Positions 6,894 to 17,100 of a stretch of 23,293 nt of DNA are shown here, piece after piece. Every line of letters starts with the position of its first letter. Position 1 is the stretch's first letter. Source of the stretch: Lachnospiraceae bacterium (GTDB lineage: Bacteria > Bacillota > Clostridia > Lachnospirales > Lachnospiraceae); NCBI GenBank assembly GCA_009774155.1, contig VSNE01000465.1, forward strand, positions 1-23,293, in the 5' to 3' direction. Both the position numbers and the translations under genes were made by a program. Below the pieces are notes generated by a model. That model did no database searches and was not told the DNA's origin. It worked only from the letters and a program-made list of their open reading frames with translations.

Positions 6894-8038
6894 CAAATAA
6901 ATCCTTTAAGTTTGTTTTGTCTTGTCGGATGGCAGAGTTTCTTAAGTGCTTTTGACTCTATCTGACGAACCCGTTCTCTTGTAACTCCAAAATCTGCTCC
7001 GACCTGCTCAAGTGTCTTTTCTTCTCCATTATCAAAACCGAACCGATCCCTTATAACCTTTTGCTCCCTATCAGTCAATGTTTTTAGCACTTCATCGACT
7101 GCCCGCTTCATATCCTCCTCTTCAATCTTCTCTTGTACTTCGTCATATATGGTTGTTTTTTCTATCAGAAGTCTTTGAAGACAGCTTTCATGTTTTTCAA
7201 AAACATTCCCATTTTCTTCAAAAACATCGACAGACAAATCTTCGAGCGAGTAAAATGGCAGTGTCTGCAATATCACATCCTCTGTTTGTTCATTGGAACA
7301 TTCGAGACGAGTCCTGATAATCTCTCTAACCTTCGGACAAATCCACACTTTCTCGCATTCAGTACAGCCTTTATCCCTTAATATAGGATACATTGTATAG
7401 TACTGTTCCTTCTTGTGTATAGGATAATATACATCCGGTCTTTGCGTTTTTTGCTCTCTTGAGACATTCTGAAGCATCCACAATGAGGCATACGAGCCGA
7501 AAGGACCGCTTGTATCGGGATCATATTTATCTACGGCAACCAAAAGCCCCACACACGCATCTCCAACACAGTCTATCAAGTCAGCATCATACTGCTCAGA
7601 CCGTTGAAGTGCGCTACGCAATGCTATCCTCAAATGCATTTCTACTATTCTGTTTTTTGCGTACTCGTTGCCTTCTTTTGCTTGATAGATGATTCCTGAC
7701 AGTTCCTTATATTGTGGAGGCTTGATCTGCCTAACCTCATTTACAAACGGCTCAAGTGAAGGCTCTAATTCTATTATCCTACCAAATACAGTATCATAAT
7801 CGCTTTGAGCGTAATCATCGTATTCATCTTCTTCACTGACCCGGTTGCTCTTATCCGGAGCCTCATCATAGACAAGAACACCCCGTGTTGTTATGGAATT
7901 TGAAAGCCAATCCACATCGCTTAAAGGAAGGCTCCACCGCTCCGCAGCATCGACAATATCATCGAAAATGATATATCCATTACGGGCAGCCAAATCCAAC
8001 AGGTGAGAATACGCATCCTGTCTGTTATCTCCGGCCAT
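6893..8038 (-). CDS. Sigma-70-like factor encoded at the end of the ssp operon
   Basis: A 381-residue protein. Its N-terminus (residues 1-55) resembles the sigma 1.1-like small helical domain. Region 2 is recognisable around DLIDCVGDACVGLLVAVDKY and GSYASLWMLQNVSRE, and region 4.2 is a canonical LTDREQKVIRDRFGF ... TLEQVGADFGVTRERVRQIE, close to primary sigma factors (RVRQIE). Where region 3 should be there is an insert with a C-x2-C-x5-C pattern (GCTECEKVWICPK). ATG 8038 has AGGAG 9 bases upstream; a TTG two codons earlier lacks spacing. It follows the 177-aa gene by 20 bases and is the last gene before the terminator. It may direct polymerase to specific promoters when the operon is active, or act on transcription during infection. 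Neither is shown. Confidence 0.85.
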   Translation of the reverse strand: MAGDNRQDAYSHLLDLAARNGYIIFDDIVDAAERWSLPLSDVDWLSNSITTRGVLVYDEAPDKSNRVSEEDEYDDYAQSDYDTVFGRIIELEPSLEPFVNEVRQIKPPQYKELSGIIYQAKEGNEYAKNRIVEMHLRIALRSALQRSEQYDADLIDCVGDACVGLLVAVDKYDPDTSGPFGSYASLWMLQNVSREQKTQRPDVYYPIHKKEQYYTMYPILRDKGCTECEKVWICPKVREIIRTRLECSNEQTEDVILQTLPFYSLEDLSVDVFEENGNVFEKHESCLQRLLIEKTTIYDEVQEKIEEEDMKRAVDEVLKTLTDREQKVIRDRFGFDNGEEKTLEQVGADFGVTRERVRQIESKALKKLCHPTRQNKLKGFI

Positions 8039-8058
8039 TGCCAACTTCTCCTAACTTC

Positions 8059-8592
8059 CTACTTTGTGCAGAGCGTCAAAATATCCTCGCTGCTTACGGA
8101 AGCGTTAAATCTGTCTTGAAACTCTTCCATAAACTCATACAAGCGAGTCACATATTCATTAGGATTGTTTGCCCCTTCGATTAATTTCTCGTAAAGCACA
8201 TCAACTCCCCCACGAACATAGCTGTCAAATCGCTCTTCATCAGCCGGATTTTCGCCCATATGACGGAATGCCTTATTTATCCGCTCCTTGACATCAGGTT
8301 CGTAAGTAGTATCGAGCAGCATGATGAGACGGAAATTAAACATGAGCTCCTCCTGTGAATAGATCACCCTGTCACCCATTACATTCTGATTATATACCTG
8401 TCCCGTCTCAGGATTCTTCTCATCATCGGGCTCGGCGAGCCTCCCATACAGAAATCCTACTAATGGTGCGTTTGTATATACATCCACATTTCTTTCAAAA
8501 AGCTTTGCCTTACTCTCTGTGTCGAATACACCCGTGAGCTTATCTACTCTGACGGCATGTCTGCCCTTAAACCTGTATTGCTTGTCAAACAT
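8059..8592 (-). CDS. Uncharacterised 177-aa protein of the phosphorothioation effector module
   Basis: A mostly helical, acidic protein of 177 residues. Visible features are a basic N-terminus (MFDKQYRFKGRHAVRVDKLT), a FERNVDVYTNAPLVGFLYGR segment and helices rich in E/D towards the end. I do not recognise a family. It starts 13 bases after the SMC gene with a strong RBS (TAGGAGGTGA). Its position directly behind the helicase and DndD-like ATPase makes it the natural third subunit of a helicase/SMC/accessory set of the SspFGH or DndFGH kind. This is inference from order alone. Confidence 0.7.
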   Translation of the reverse strand: MFDKQYRFKGRHAVRVDKLTGVFDTESKAKLFERNVDVYTNAPLVGFLYGRLAEPDDEKNPETGQVYNQNVMGDRVIYSQEELMFNFRLIMLLDTTYEPDVKERINKAFRHMGENPADEERFDSYVRGGVDVLYEKLIEGANNPNEYVTRLYEFMEEFQDRFNASVSSEDILTLCTK

Positions 8593-8605
8593 ATTCGCTC
8601 ACCTC

Positions 8606-10606
8606 CTATACAAGAACCGTCTCAAACTCGTTATGCTTATCAAAACGATGCCTGCTGCCAATCTTATCTCCAAGATGCGTTTCAGCAAGATCTCCATCCG
8701 TATCTTTGATAAAGATAACCACCTGCTCCGCCGTCTTCGGAAGAGCCTCGCATATAGCCTTGATTCTTCTCTTATCAAATGCCGACAGAGGCGCATCCAT
8801 TACAAGCGGATAAGGCTCAGAAGACAGCAATTTTGCATCATCATCTGAAGCGTTGCGGTTTTCCCTTGCCATCCTGATAATTCCGGTTATGAAGGCAAAG
8901 ATAACAGAAATGCTCTGTGCCGTTGAAGCCTCAACACCACCCTGATCATCAATATCCGTTGAATATACGGTTATATGATACTTGTCGTCTATTGTCAAAG
9001 ACAGACCTCCATCATATATCTGCTTGAAAATATCATTAATGGTATTCTCGAGCTTCTTCCTGATATCAGCCTCGTTCTTCTTGTACACACCGAGTATCTC
9101 CGCATATATTCTTTCGGCATATGCTTTGTATATCTCAATCTGCTTATTCTTTTCATCAAGGAGCGTCAGGTTTCTTCTTTCTGTATCCGCACGGTCTCGT
9201 TCTGCGGTAAGACCGCCTATATCCCTATCACATTTCCTTTTCTCGTCCTCGCTCTTATGAATGGTGTCATCGCAAATCTTGATTTCTGCATTAATAGCTC
9301 TGACCTTATCCCGTACATCGCCGCCGCTGAGTTTCGCATCTATTGCCTGAATATCATCCATTTTCTCGGCAATATCGTCATCTTGGGCACTCACAACAGC
9401 AAGGTTTTCCTGGATCTGCTCCGAGAGGTTGGATGCTCCATTAGCCCTTTTCTTGGCCTCCTTCTTAAAATCAGAAACCGTGGTACTGATAGATTGAGGG
9501 GGAAGGTAATTTACAAGCTCCATAACCTTCTGATAAGGGACGGAACCTTCATCTAAATGCGTTCCACATATACACACCTTCTGCTTAATCAAGTACTCAA
9601 TAGTCTTAGTGTGCATATACGGAATATCCTTACCTGTCAAATCCTCCTCAGAGAGCATTTCCAGTGCCCTTTTAATAAGCGACATTGAAAAGAACGAACT
9701 CATAGAAGCGTTAAAATCCCTGCAAATGGACTTATATACATTTGCCCGTGTATTTTCGGCATTCCTTATCTGCCTCTGAAGTTTTTCCTTTTCCTCCTGG
9801 AGTTTCTCTCCCTCAGCATACTGCTTGATTTCCTCAGTTTTTTCCATCTTCCTCTGACGGGCTGATTCAATCTGTGCATCAAGTTCTTCGAGCCTTGCAT
9901 CCAGCTTTTCGATTTGAGCTTTGCAGCGTTCTATGGTGGCAGTATATTCAGAAATCTTCCTGTTGCTTTTGGAATCAAAACTATTCTCATAGCTTCCAAT
10001 AACGCCGTACTTGCTATTGGGGTTAAAATGTCCGATAGCCGCAATGAAACCATTCAAGCCCAGCAAGCCATTTACCGCCTCCGCAAAATCCGAGGATTTC
10101 TTTTGACTGATGATATCTTTACTCATCTTCTCGATGCGCTCACCATCAAAAAAGAAGTAACGCGAAAGTTCCTTCGGCAGTATCCCCTTTACCTCTGCCT
10201 CGCACTGCGTCTTTTTGACATAGGTAGTATTGCCGCTGGCATCCTTAATGGCAATGTCAAAAACAGTATTATCGCCCTTGACATTGTTATTGTAATCCTT
10301 TTTGTATGTCTGTTCCCTTATCAGAGTATATCCCACATCGCCATGTCTAAGCATAAGCGTAACGTTAACTTTCTCTTCCTGGCCCGGACGCATTTCAGAG
10401 GCAACTATTCTGTTAAGAATAATCTTGTCTGAAAAACTCGTTTCGCCATACATACACCAGAAAAACGCCTGTGCAAATGTGGTCTTTCCTGTTCCGTTCT
10501 CGCCGATAATGATTGTTACATTCTTACCGTTTTCCCCGTTTGCAAAGTCAATGGACTCATTTCGGAATTGACGGAAGTTTTTTAACTTTATTGATTCAAG
10601 CAGCAT
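8606..10606 (-). CDS. DndD-like SMC/Rad50-type ATPase
   Basis: A 666-residue ABC-ATPase of the SMC/RecN/DndD kind. Walker A is GENGTGKT (residues 35-42). The segment RYFFFDGERIEKM (about 149-161) is typical of DndD. Long coiled-coil stretches (about 220-290 and 390-500) flank a CIC pair (C345, C347), a possible hinge or zinc-hook remnant. The C-terminal Walker B is LVMDAPLSAFD (601-611). ATG 10606 is chosen over an earlier in-frame ATG (10639) because AGAGGAGG lies just upstream. Its first 19 bases overlap the 56-aa gene, indicating coupling. In Dnd systems DndD takes part in modification; here SspABCD already supplies modification, so this ATPase more likely belongs to the effector module with the helicase. 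Confidence 0.85.
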   Translation of the reverse strand: MLLESIKLKNFRQFRNESIDFANGENGKNVTIIIGENGTGKTTFAQAFFWCMYGETSFSDKIILNRIVASEMRPGQEEKVNVTLMLRHGDVGYTLIREQTYKKDYNNNVKGDNTVFDIAIKDASGNTTYVKKTQCEAEVKGILPKELSRYFFFDGERIEKMSKDIISQKKSSDFAEAVNGLLGLNGFIAAIGHFNPNSKYGVIGSYENSFDSKSNRKISEYTATIERCKAQIEKLDARLEELDAQIESARQRKMEKTEEIKQYAEGEKLQEEKEKLQRQIRNAENTRANVYKSICRDFNASMSSFFSMSLIKRALEMLSEEDLTGKDIPYMHTKTIEYLIKQKVCICGTHLDEGSVPYQKVMELVNYLPPQSISTTVSDFKKEAKKRANGASNLSEQIQENLAVVSAQDDDIAEKMDDIQAIDAKLSGGDVRDKVRAINAEIKICDDTIHKSEDEKRKCDRDIGGLTAERDRADTERRNLTLLDEKNKQIEIYKAYAERIYAEILGVYKKNEADIRKKLENTINDIFKQIYDGGLSLTIDDKYHITVYSTDIDDQGGVEASTAQSISVIFAFITGIIRMARENRNASDDDAKLLSSEPYPLVMDAPLSAFDKRRIKAICEALPKTAEQVVIFIKDTDGDLAETHLGDKIGSRHRFDKHNEFETVLV

Positions 10607-10758
10607 TGTACTTCCTCCTCTATCTTCGACTTGATCCATTTGACCATTTCCTGATCACTCTTTTCACGCGTCTTCAGATTGATGTTTTCACGGATTATGA
10701 TATTCCGCTTGAGGCGTTCTATCGCCTTCTCATCAATCGGGATTCCCTGCTCACTCAT
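10588..10758 (-). CDS. 56-aa overlapping gene between helicase and SMC ATPase
   Basis: This frame starts at ATG 10758 behind a near-perfect RBS (GAAGGAGG, about 8 bases upstream), overlaps the helicase stop by 8 bases (ATGAGTGA) and runs 19 bases into the SMC gene. The double overlap and good RBS argue that it is translated. The 56-residue product is charged and helical, with IDEKAIERLKRNIIIRENIN in the first half and MVKWIKSKIEEEVQCCLNQ at the end (a CC pair near the C-terminus). No family is recognised; it is much shorter than DndE. It may be a small subunit bridging the helicase and the ATPase. Confidence 0.65.
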   Translation of the reverse strand: MSEQGIPIDEKAIERLKRNIIIRENINLKTREKSDQEMVKWIKSKIEEEVQCCLNQ

Positions 10759-12970
10759 AAGAAAAACCTCCTTCGTTGTCATCTTCATTCAGATGGTATG
10801 CTTCCTGAATGTCCCATATTAATTCATTGGATACCATCGAATTGATGGCAAGCCGTCCAAACTCCTTTATCCTTGCAAGCTCATTCTTTACAAGTGCCTT
10901 ATCACGCTGTGCCTGCTCCGCTGTAAAGGATGATACAGAATCCAGTGGCCTCGGCAAAGTCACAAAGTCATATATCTCAGCATAATCCTTATTTGGAGCC
11001 TTACGCAGAACACGGCCTCGTCTCTGTATATATTCCTTAGGATTCGTTGTGCTGGCAAGGATAAATGCTGTCCTGATTCCGGGGATATTAACACCCTCAT
11101 CCAAACATTTTATAGCAACTATCGCCTGGAGTCTGTCTCCCCTTTGAAACTGCTCCTTTATCATTGCCCTGGTTTCCATGTTCTCCTGAGATGTAAACTT
11201 TGCAACCTCCATCCCCAGATCATTACCAAGTATTCTTGTAACCGCTTCTATCTGTCTGATTTCTCCCTCATCAATATCACCTATGCCATCGTAATTCTCA
11301 TCAATTACATTCGTAGAACCACAATACACCAGTATATTGTTATCTTTTGAATATGGCTCTATCTCTCGCTTGAGAGCCTCCAGCTTCTCCTGCGCACCGG
11401 CTACGATTCTTGCCCTCTTCAAAGCCAGGATTTCTCCACACTTGCTAAGCTTGTATTTACCATTCTTATCTTTTATCAGGCATTTTGACATCTCATATGA
11501 AAGCTGTTCATACCCGGACAACTCATCATCATTCAGATACACCAAAACCGGATAATACTTGTACGGAGTAAGTTTCTTTTCCTCGATTGCCCTATCCAAA
11601 GGATATTCTATACACTTCTTTCCAAAGAAGCTGTACAGCAGATCTGTTCCTTCCTCATCCCTATGCCTCTCAAGTGTTGCAGAAAGTGCAAGGCGATAGG
11701 TGAAACGATCATCTAACAGCTTTGAATAACTCCTTGCCCCAAAGTTATGTGCTTCATCTACAACCAACAGCACTGAGCTCTTTATCTTGCTGATCTGCTC
11801 TTGCACATACGGATTCGTAAATGTGGCATTCGTGCACACAAAACAGAAAAACCTTTTATCCTTACGGATTCTCTGGTCGAGCACCGCTTTTGAGAGCCTC
11901 TTTTTCCAGTCCTTCTGAGGAGAACTACTATACCCGATTATAGGCTTTATATTAAACCTGACTATATCTTCAACCCATTGCTCAACAAGATGCTGGTACG
12001 GGCACACGATTACAACAGCAAGTTCATCGTTCAAGTCCTCAGATAGCTTTGAAATCGCTCCAAGCCCTGTAAATGTCTTTCCCGTTCCGGTTGCCATATC
12101 AAATATTCCACGATAGTTTTCACCTACCCAAACAGATATGGCTTCCTTTTGGTAATCATGAAGCTCGACATCTTCCGGTATCCTTGCCCCTATCTCTTTA
12201 GCAGTATTGAGCGATTGCTGAATACCCCCTGCATAAGTCATAATCCTGCTCATAAACTGTTCATCATCAATGCCAAAATTCGGTGTTGATTTTCTGTACC
12301 GTTCAATCAACGCCTCCGATATGGTCGGGAACTCCCTAACCTTTATATTAGGCTCGCTATCATTCCAGATGGAATAGAATGCATTCCCCTTCAATGACAC
12401 TCTCTCTGAATCGGAACCTTCTCTCCAACTACAGAAAACATCTATTGTCTCATAATTTACCGCCATTGCCGTATGGGATTCATTCATAGAACCGGAAAAA
12501 GCCACGCGGCTTCCCTCTGAATCTTCTATCACACCCATTTTTTCGTGATACATTCCAATTCCAGCCTGATCCTCGGTATATGCAATCCTGATATCGAGTA
12601 TCCCATCGGCGATAAGAGCTGCCAACAGGTTCAATCTCTGCATGGAATAATAGTCCGTATGCTCATCTGAGAGTGATCTGATCAGAGCACCTTCTATTAT
12701 CCGCTCCCTGTCCTCATATCCTTTGCGTATGGCATCAAGGTCTTCATCAGAAAGATATGGGGAAGCCACTATCTGGATGTGTCCCCCTCTTTCAGCCATT
12801 GATCCTATCCCTTTTGAAATCTCAACAAGGGATGTGGATGAGAAAAAACCAACTGCCCTTTTGTAGCTGTCAGCTTCCCTCAATAGAGGAATATAGAAAT
12901 CCTGAACGACATTATCTATCAGGGAGCGATATTCAGTTTTTATCTCAGAGTCATGGTCTTTCAGGCTCAT
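10751..12970 (-). CDS. PLD-like nuclease / DEAH-box helicase
   Basis: A 739-residue two-part protein. Residues 1-230 resemble a phospholipase D-like nuclease domain with HEK (142-144) and GSMN (160-163), a half HKD-type site. Residues 270-680 form an SF2 helicase with Walker A ATGTGKT (293-299), DEAH (405-408), SAT (430-432) and motif VI QRRGRVLR (649-656). Such fusions are common in phage-defence operons and fit a motor that loads on or cleaves DNA lacking the modification. The start ATG shares one base with the sspA stop (TAATG), so translation is coupled to the modification genes. The gene probably corresponds to the helicase of an SspFGH-type effector; the exact letter is not assigned. 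Confidence 0.85.
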   Translation of the reverse strand: MSLKDHDSEIKTEYRSLIDNVVQDFYIPLLREADSYKRAVGFFSSTSLVEISKGIGSMAERGGHIQIVASPYLSDEDLDAIRKGYEDRERIIEGALIRSLSDEHTDYYSMQRLNLLAALIADGILDIRIAYTEDQAGIGMYHEKMGVIEDSEGSRVAFSGSMNESHTAMAVNYETIDVFCSWREGSDSERVSLKGNAFYSIWNDSEPNIKVREFPTISEALIERYRKSTPNFGIDDEQFMSRIMTYAGGIQQSLNTAKEIGARIPEDVELHDYQKEAISVWVGENYRGIFDMATGTGKTFTGLGAISKLSEDLNDELAVVIVCPYQHLVEQWVEDIVRFNIKPIIGYSSSPQKDWKKRLSKAVLDQRIRKDKRFFCFVCTNATFTNPYVQEQISKIKSSVLLVVDEAHNFGARSYSKLLDDRFTYRLALSATLERHRDEEGTDLLYSFFGKKCIEYPLDRAIEEKKLTPYKYYPVLVYLNDDELSGYEQLSYEMSKCLIKDKNGKYKLSKCGEILALKRARIVAGAQEKLEALKREIEPYSKDNNILVYCGSTNVIDENYDGIGDIDEGEIRQIEAVTRILGNDLGMEVAKFTSQENMETRAMIKEQFQRGDRLQAIVAIKCLDEGVNIPGIRTAFILASTTNPKEYIQRRGRVLRKAPNKDYAEIYDFVTLPRPLDSVSSFTAEQAQRDKALVKNELARIKEFGRLAINSMVSNELIWDIQEAYHLNEDDNEGGFSYE

Positions 12971-14115
12971 TACAGTTCCCCTTCAATATCATCCAGAGAA
13001 TTCTGAAGTTCTTCAAAATCCTCCTCACTTGTAAAATATCCTACACTAAACCTTACCGTTCCTGCCGGAAAGGTCTTAATAAACTTATGTGCTAATGGAG
13101 CGCATTGAAGCCCTGTCCTTACAGCAATCCCACGCTCACTGAAAATTGTTCCGGCACTGTCGCTACTGATTCCATCAATCAAGCAGGATACAATGCCAAC
13201 ATAATCCCTGCCTTCTACACAGCCAACAGGTCTGATCCAGGAGTAGTTATCTAAAACGGATAAAAGTTTTTTCCTGTTGCTCTTCTCCCTTTCAGAAATG
13301 GCATCTATCCCAAGTTCCTTATTCCATTTCAAGGCAGCATGCAGCCCTGCAATACCTGATACATTAAGCGTTCCCATTTCAAAACGCTGAGGCAGTCCCT
13401 CCGGCATATCCTGATTTGCAGACTCTACCCCCGTACCTCCAAAAATAACCGCGGGCATCTTTATCTCTGGATTCATAACAAATCCCGATGCTCCTGTCGG
13501 TCCGTATAAGGTTTTATGTCCTGCAAACACCGCGAAATCAAACGTTGCAAGTCCTACATTACAATCCACAAGTCCGGCGGTTTGTGACATGTCCGCAACC
13601 GTATATGCACCATGCTTTTTTGCAATTTCAAAGATATCTTCAATTGGTGCTATAAGCCCGATCACATTGCTGGCATGGCTGACAACAACGAGATCCGGTT
13701 TATTTTCATCGAACTGATATCTTATCCGCTCTAAATCATACCTCAAGTCCGGCATCACGGATAACTCATATACCTTTATGCTTCCAGCTTCTTCATAGGC
13801 GTGAAGTACTCTTGTTACCGCATTATGCTCAAATGGACTTATATACACCCTCTTCACTCCAAGTTTTAATAACCCTTGAAGGATAATGTTCAGTGCAATC
13901 GTGGCGGATGGTGTAAATACTGTCTGTTTTGCCGGACAATGCAAAAGCCCATTTACCAGTTCCCTGGTCTCTCCAATCATCTTACCTGCACTTTCCGCAA
14001 GTCCGTAATTCCCACGACCGGCGTTTGCTCCGGACATTCTATAAAATTTATCCATGAAGTCGTATACATTTTCCGGCTTCGGATAAGTCGTAGCAGCATT
14101 GTCAAAATAAGCCAC
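12970..14115 (-). CDS. sspA: Cysteine desulfurase of the phosphorothioation system
   Basis: A 381-residue PLP-dependent class V aminotransferase. It supplies sulfur from L-cysteine to the modification machinery. The PLP lysine is K201 in FAGHKTLYGPTG, with SHASN near 146-150 and DMSQTAG (175-181) around the cofactor. The active-site cysteine is C338 in RTGLQCAPLAH, the SufS/CsdA-like arrangement. The start is GTG 14115, supported by AAGGAGG 7 bases upstream; no ATG is available nearby. It lies 12 bases after sspC and overlaps the helicase start by one base. DndA-type enzymes of classical Dnd systems are close relatives; neighbouring sspB and sspC decide for SspA. Confidence 0.9.
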   Translation of the reverse strand: MAYFDNAATTYPKPENVYDFMDKFYRMSGANAGRGNYGLAESAGKMIGETRELVNGLLHCPAKQTVFTPSATIALNIILQGLLKLGVKRVYISPFEHNAVTRVLHAYEEAGSIKVYELSVMPDLRYDLERIRYQFDENKPDLVVVSHASNVIGLIAPIEDIFEIAKKHGAYTVADMSQTAGLVDCNVGLATFDFAVFAGHKTLYGPTGASGFVMNPEIKMPAVIFGGTGVESANQDMPEGLPQRFEMGTLNVSGIAGLHAALKWNKELGIDAISEREKSNRKKLLSVLDNYSWIRPVGCVEGRDYVGIVSCLIDGISSDSAGTIFSERGIAVRTGLQCAPLAHKFIKTFPAGTVRFSVGYFTSEEDFEELQNSLDDIEGEL

Positions 14116-14127
14116 AATCCCGCCTCC

Positions 14128-17100
14128 TTAACATAGTTTCTTAAGAACCTCCATCAGAATCTGCCTTTTTTCCTGTTCCGATATGGAATGCCCCATGCTT
14201 TCAATGTCCGACAGAAGAGAATTCATAAGCAGCTTGCCTCTCTTTGTCTGATCCACCTTTTCAAATCTCTTTGTAACGGCCTTTCCTGCATCGTCTACAA
14301 AGGTCAGCGAATAAGCACTTGTATCATCACCAATCTCAGCATTACCGTCTCCGCTGAAATCTTCGGCAGTTTCCTTGTATTCCCTGAGCCTGTCTTTGAA
14401 TTGGTCTGCCGTTTTCTCATCCCAATCCTCAATCCGCAGGTCTGTCACTAACTTCGCAAGTCTTATGATAAAGGTTCTCTCATCATTCGTGACCTCCCTC
14501 AAAAAGCCAAGGCACCTGTCTGCACCGTTTTCAAAGAGCTGCTCGAACACACTGTCATCAAGCCGCTCACACCAATCCTTAACAACGGATGACAAGCTGC
14601 TTCTTTTCTGCGGTCTTCTCCCCGTTCCTTCAGAGAAAATATTTTTTACATCTTCAACAAGTCCATCTATAAGCTCATCTAACGCCCTGTCGTAATAATC
14701 CTTAGCCAACCTTACTGTATCAGCGATATTGGCATTAAATTCCTGCTGACCGAATTCATTTGGCAGTTTTACAAAAAGGAATTCATAGCTTCCTATATTT
14801 TGCTTTAAGAGCCGTATAAGTCCTCTGTATCTTTTAGCCGCTCTTTGCGGAATCTTCTCCTTTGAATATTTAGGCAAGGACATATACCACCGCCTCATTG
14901 CCATGACAACATATTCGTAAGCGTTAGTCGCTTTTTCTGCTTCTATCACATTCTCCTTGAAGATTTCTTCAAGTTCCCTGATGAATTCTCCCTTTTCAGG
15001 ATCCCAATCAAGATACTGAATACGGAATTGTGACGGCTCAGCTTCAATTTGCAGGAGTGCATCCACACCAAGGGATACCTGCCCCAGATCATTTATTATA
15101 ACCGCTTCCTGCCGATATTCATGCAGAACAGCTGCAAGGTAAATGGGAATCAGAGATTTACGTATTCCTATCCCACCTTCAGGTGACATGAGGCTATGGT
15201 ACAATTCATCGAATCCGCACTCGCCTCTCCGTTTTGCCTTCTGTATGAACTTCGATATCACAGCGAGCATATTGTCGAGATTGGCGTCACCGGTCTTAAG
15301 ATTAATCCGGACAGTACCATTCTCCTCCACAAGAACATTTTTCCTGACAAGGGTGCTTCTCATTATTGAAACCTCCTGTCCTGTTCCCGTAAATCCAAGT
15401 CCTGGCTCTAAGGTGTTACGAAGAAGCCCTGCAATAATCTTTGTTCTGCTGGTGTATGCTGCACCGGACAATTCATTCCTGTTAATCGCCTCATTATTTA
15501 TAACAGGTGTCCTCGAATACACCTTTTCACATATATCTGACAGAAGTCCTGTAAGACCAGCTTTCCTTGTGATTGATTCTTCTTTGCCCTGATGAATATA
15601 AAATGCCTTGTAATTCTCCGGATGTGTATAGGAATTTATAAATTCTGCAATTACATCTCGGAGATCCTCGTAAATCACCTCGTATTCATCGAACAAAAGG
15701 TCATCGCCCTCAGCGGCAACCCTTAATTCCATCACGGCGTTAAACTGCAAAACTATGTCGCTGATTTCCGTGTACTTCTTCGGTAATATGAACACGAATC
15801 TTTCCTGCTCTTTACTTGTCGCAATGAGAATCCTTTTCAGCTTCCTGATAGATTCATCGTTCTCGGGTATGATTCCGTATATTATGCCGTCAGCTTCGAT
15901 TCCCTCGCTCTTTATATTCCAATCAACATCCTTGTCAACTTCCGAGGCGTCAATGAACTCAAAGGAGAAGAATCTCGTCATCTCCCTTTCGTCATTATAC
16001 TTAGACGGGTACATATAGCTGTCTATACTTGCAGAGTTAAGCGTTTCCTTTATGGAAAAATCTGCCGAGCGTCTCGCTATCGTATCAGCGATCTGCTGCT
16101 TTACATCGACACCTGATGACTGCTTAAGCCTGAGATAATCGTTGCTTACCTTAAGGTATATCACATACTCCTTGTTGATAAGATTATCTATCGCATCCCT
16201 TATCTCCTCATGTGAATAGTCAATGGAATATATACCATCAAGCTCATCAGCTGTAGGTTTAATCTTATCAAACTGCTCCAAGATATAAATGAGCGATAAA
16301 GTCTTGATGATTTTTGCCTCAAGTGACTTTTCATCGATCTTTTCGAGTATGGTCTTCGTCAGGATATAGTTCCTGTGAAGCTCACTGGTATAGGACTCCT
16401 TCCTAAATAATGGTTCGAAATAATCAAAGATGATATCCGGCGTTATGACCTTAAAGCAGTCATCGTCATACCCATCAAGGAATGTTCTAAGCGTAGATGT
16501 TCCCTGCGCAGAGAGAAATGTAAACAGGGTTCTCTCATTCTGTGCCACTCTTTCAGACAGTCTTGGAAGGATAAATGTAGTTACAGGATGGAGTGGATAA
16601 CATCCGTCCATTGTCTTCATGCACTCTTCTCTGTTCATTTCAGAAAAAATGGCATGGGTGGCATACCTGTCAAGCAGGGATTCGAATGTTCCATCGTATG
16701 TTTTTCTAAACGCTTTCCATGTCCTCTGGTTTTTCTCTATAACAGAAGAAATAATCTCATACGTCTGAGTAAAATTATTGTTAAAATGGATATGCTTAAA
16801 CCTCTCGGAAACTCCACGCCATCCATCAACCTTCTGTTTCGGAAGCTTATCTATGTAATTAGCTATTTCCTTATGTGAAATCAACATCAGATGCAACTGA
16901 TGCTTTCCACTTCGATTACATTTCTCCGCAAAATCCTGAAGCATCTTTGTGTCGCTAACAGATGCTTCTTTTATATTTGCTTCAAGAAATTTACTGAATT
17001 CATCGTATACCACATAAATTCCGTTATATCCGATAGGTTCGATGCATCTTACAACGCTCTCATAAAGTTCCGTAATATCAAACCCAAGGAAAGGATTGAA

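Noticed and set aside
8975..9556. 193-codon open frame on the plus strand
   Set aside because: It lies wholly inside the DndD-like gene on the opposite strand, has no RBS and reads as hydrophobic shadow sequence.
9914..10432. 172-codon open frame on the plus strand
   Set aside because: Antisense shadow of the DndD-like gene; no motif and no ribosome binding site.
10588..10758. Identification of the 56-aa protein as DndE
   Set aside because: DndE is about twice as long and the expected basic surface motif is not visible; only position would support it.
10751..12970. DISARM helicase (DrmA/DrmD) assignment
   Set aside because: No DrmB or DISARM methylase lies nearby, and the PLD-like N-terminus with ssp neighbours fits phosphorothioation better.
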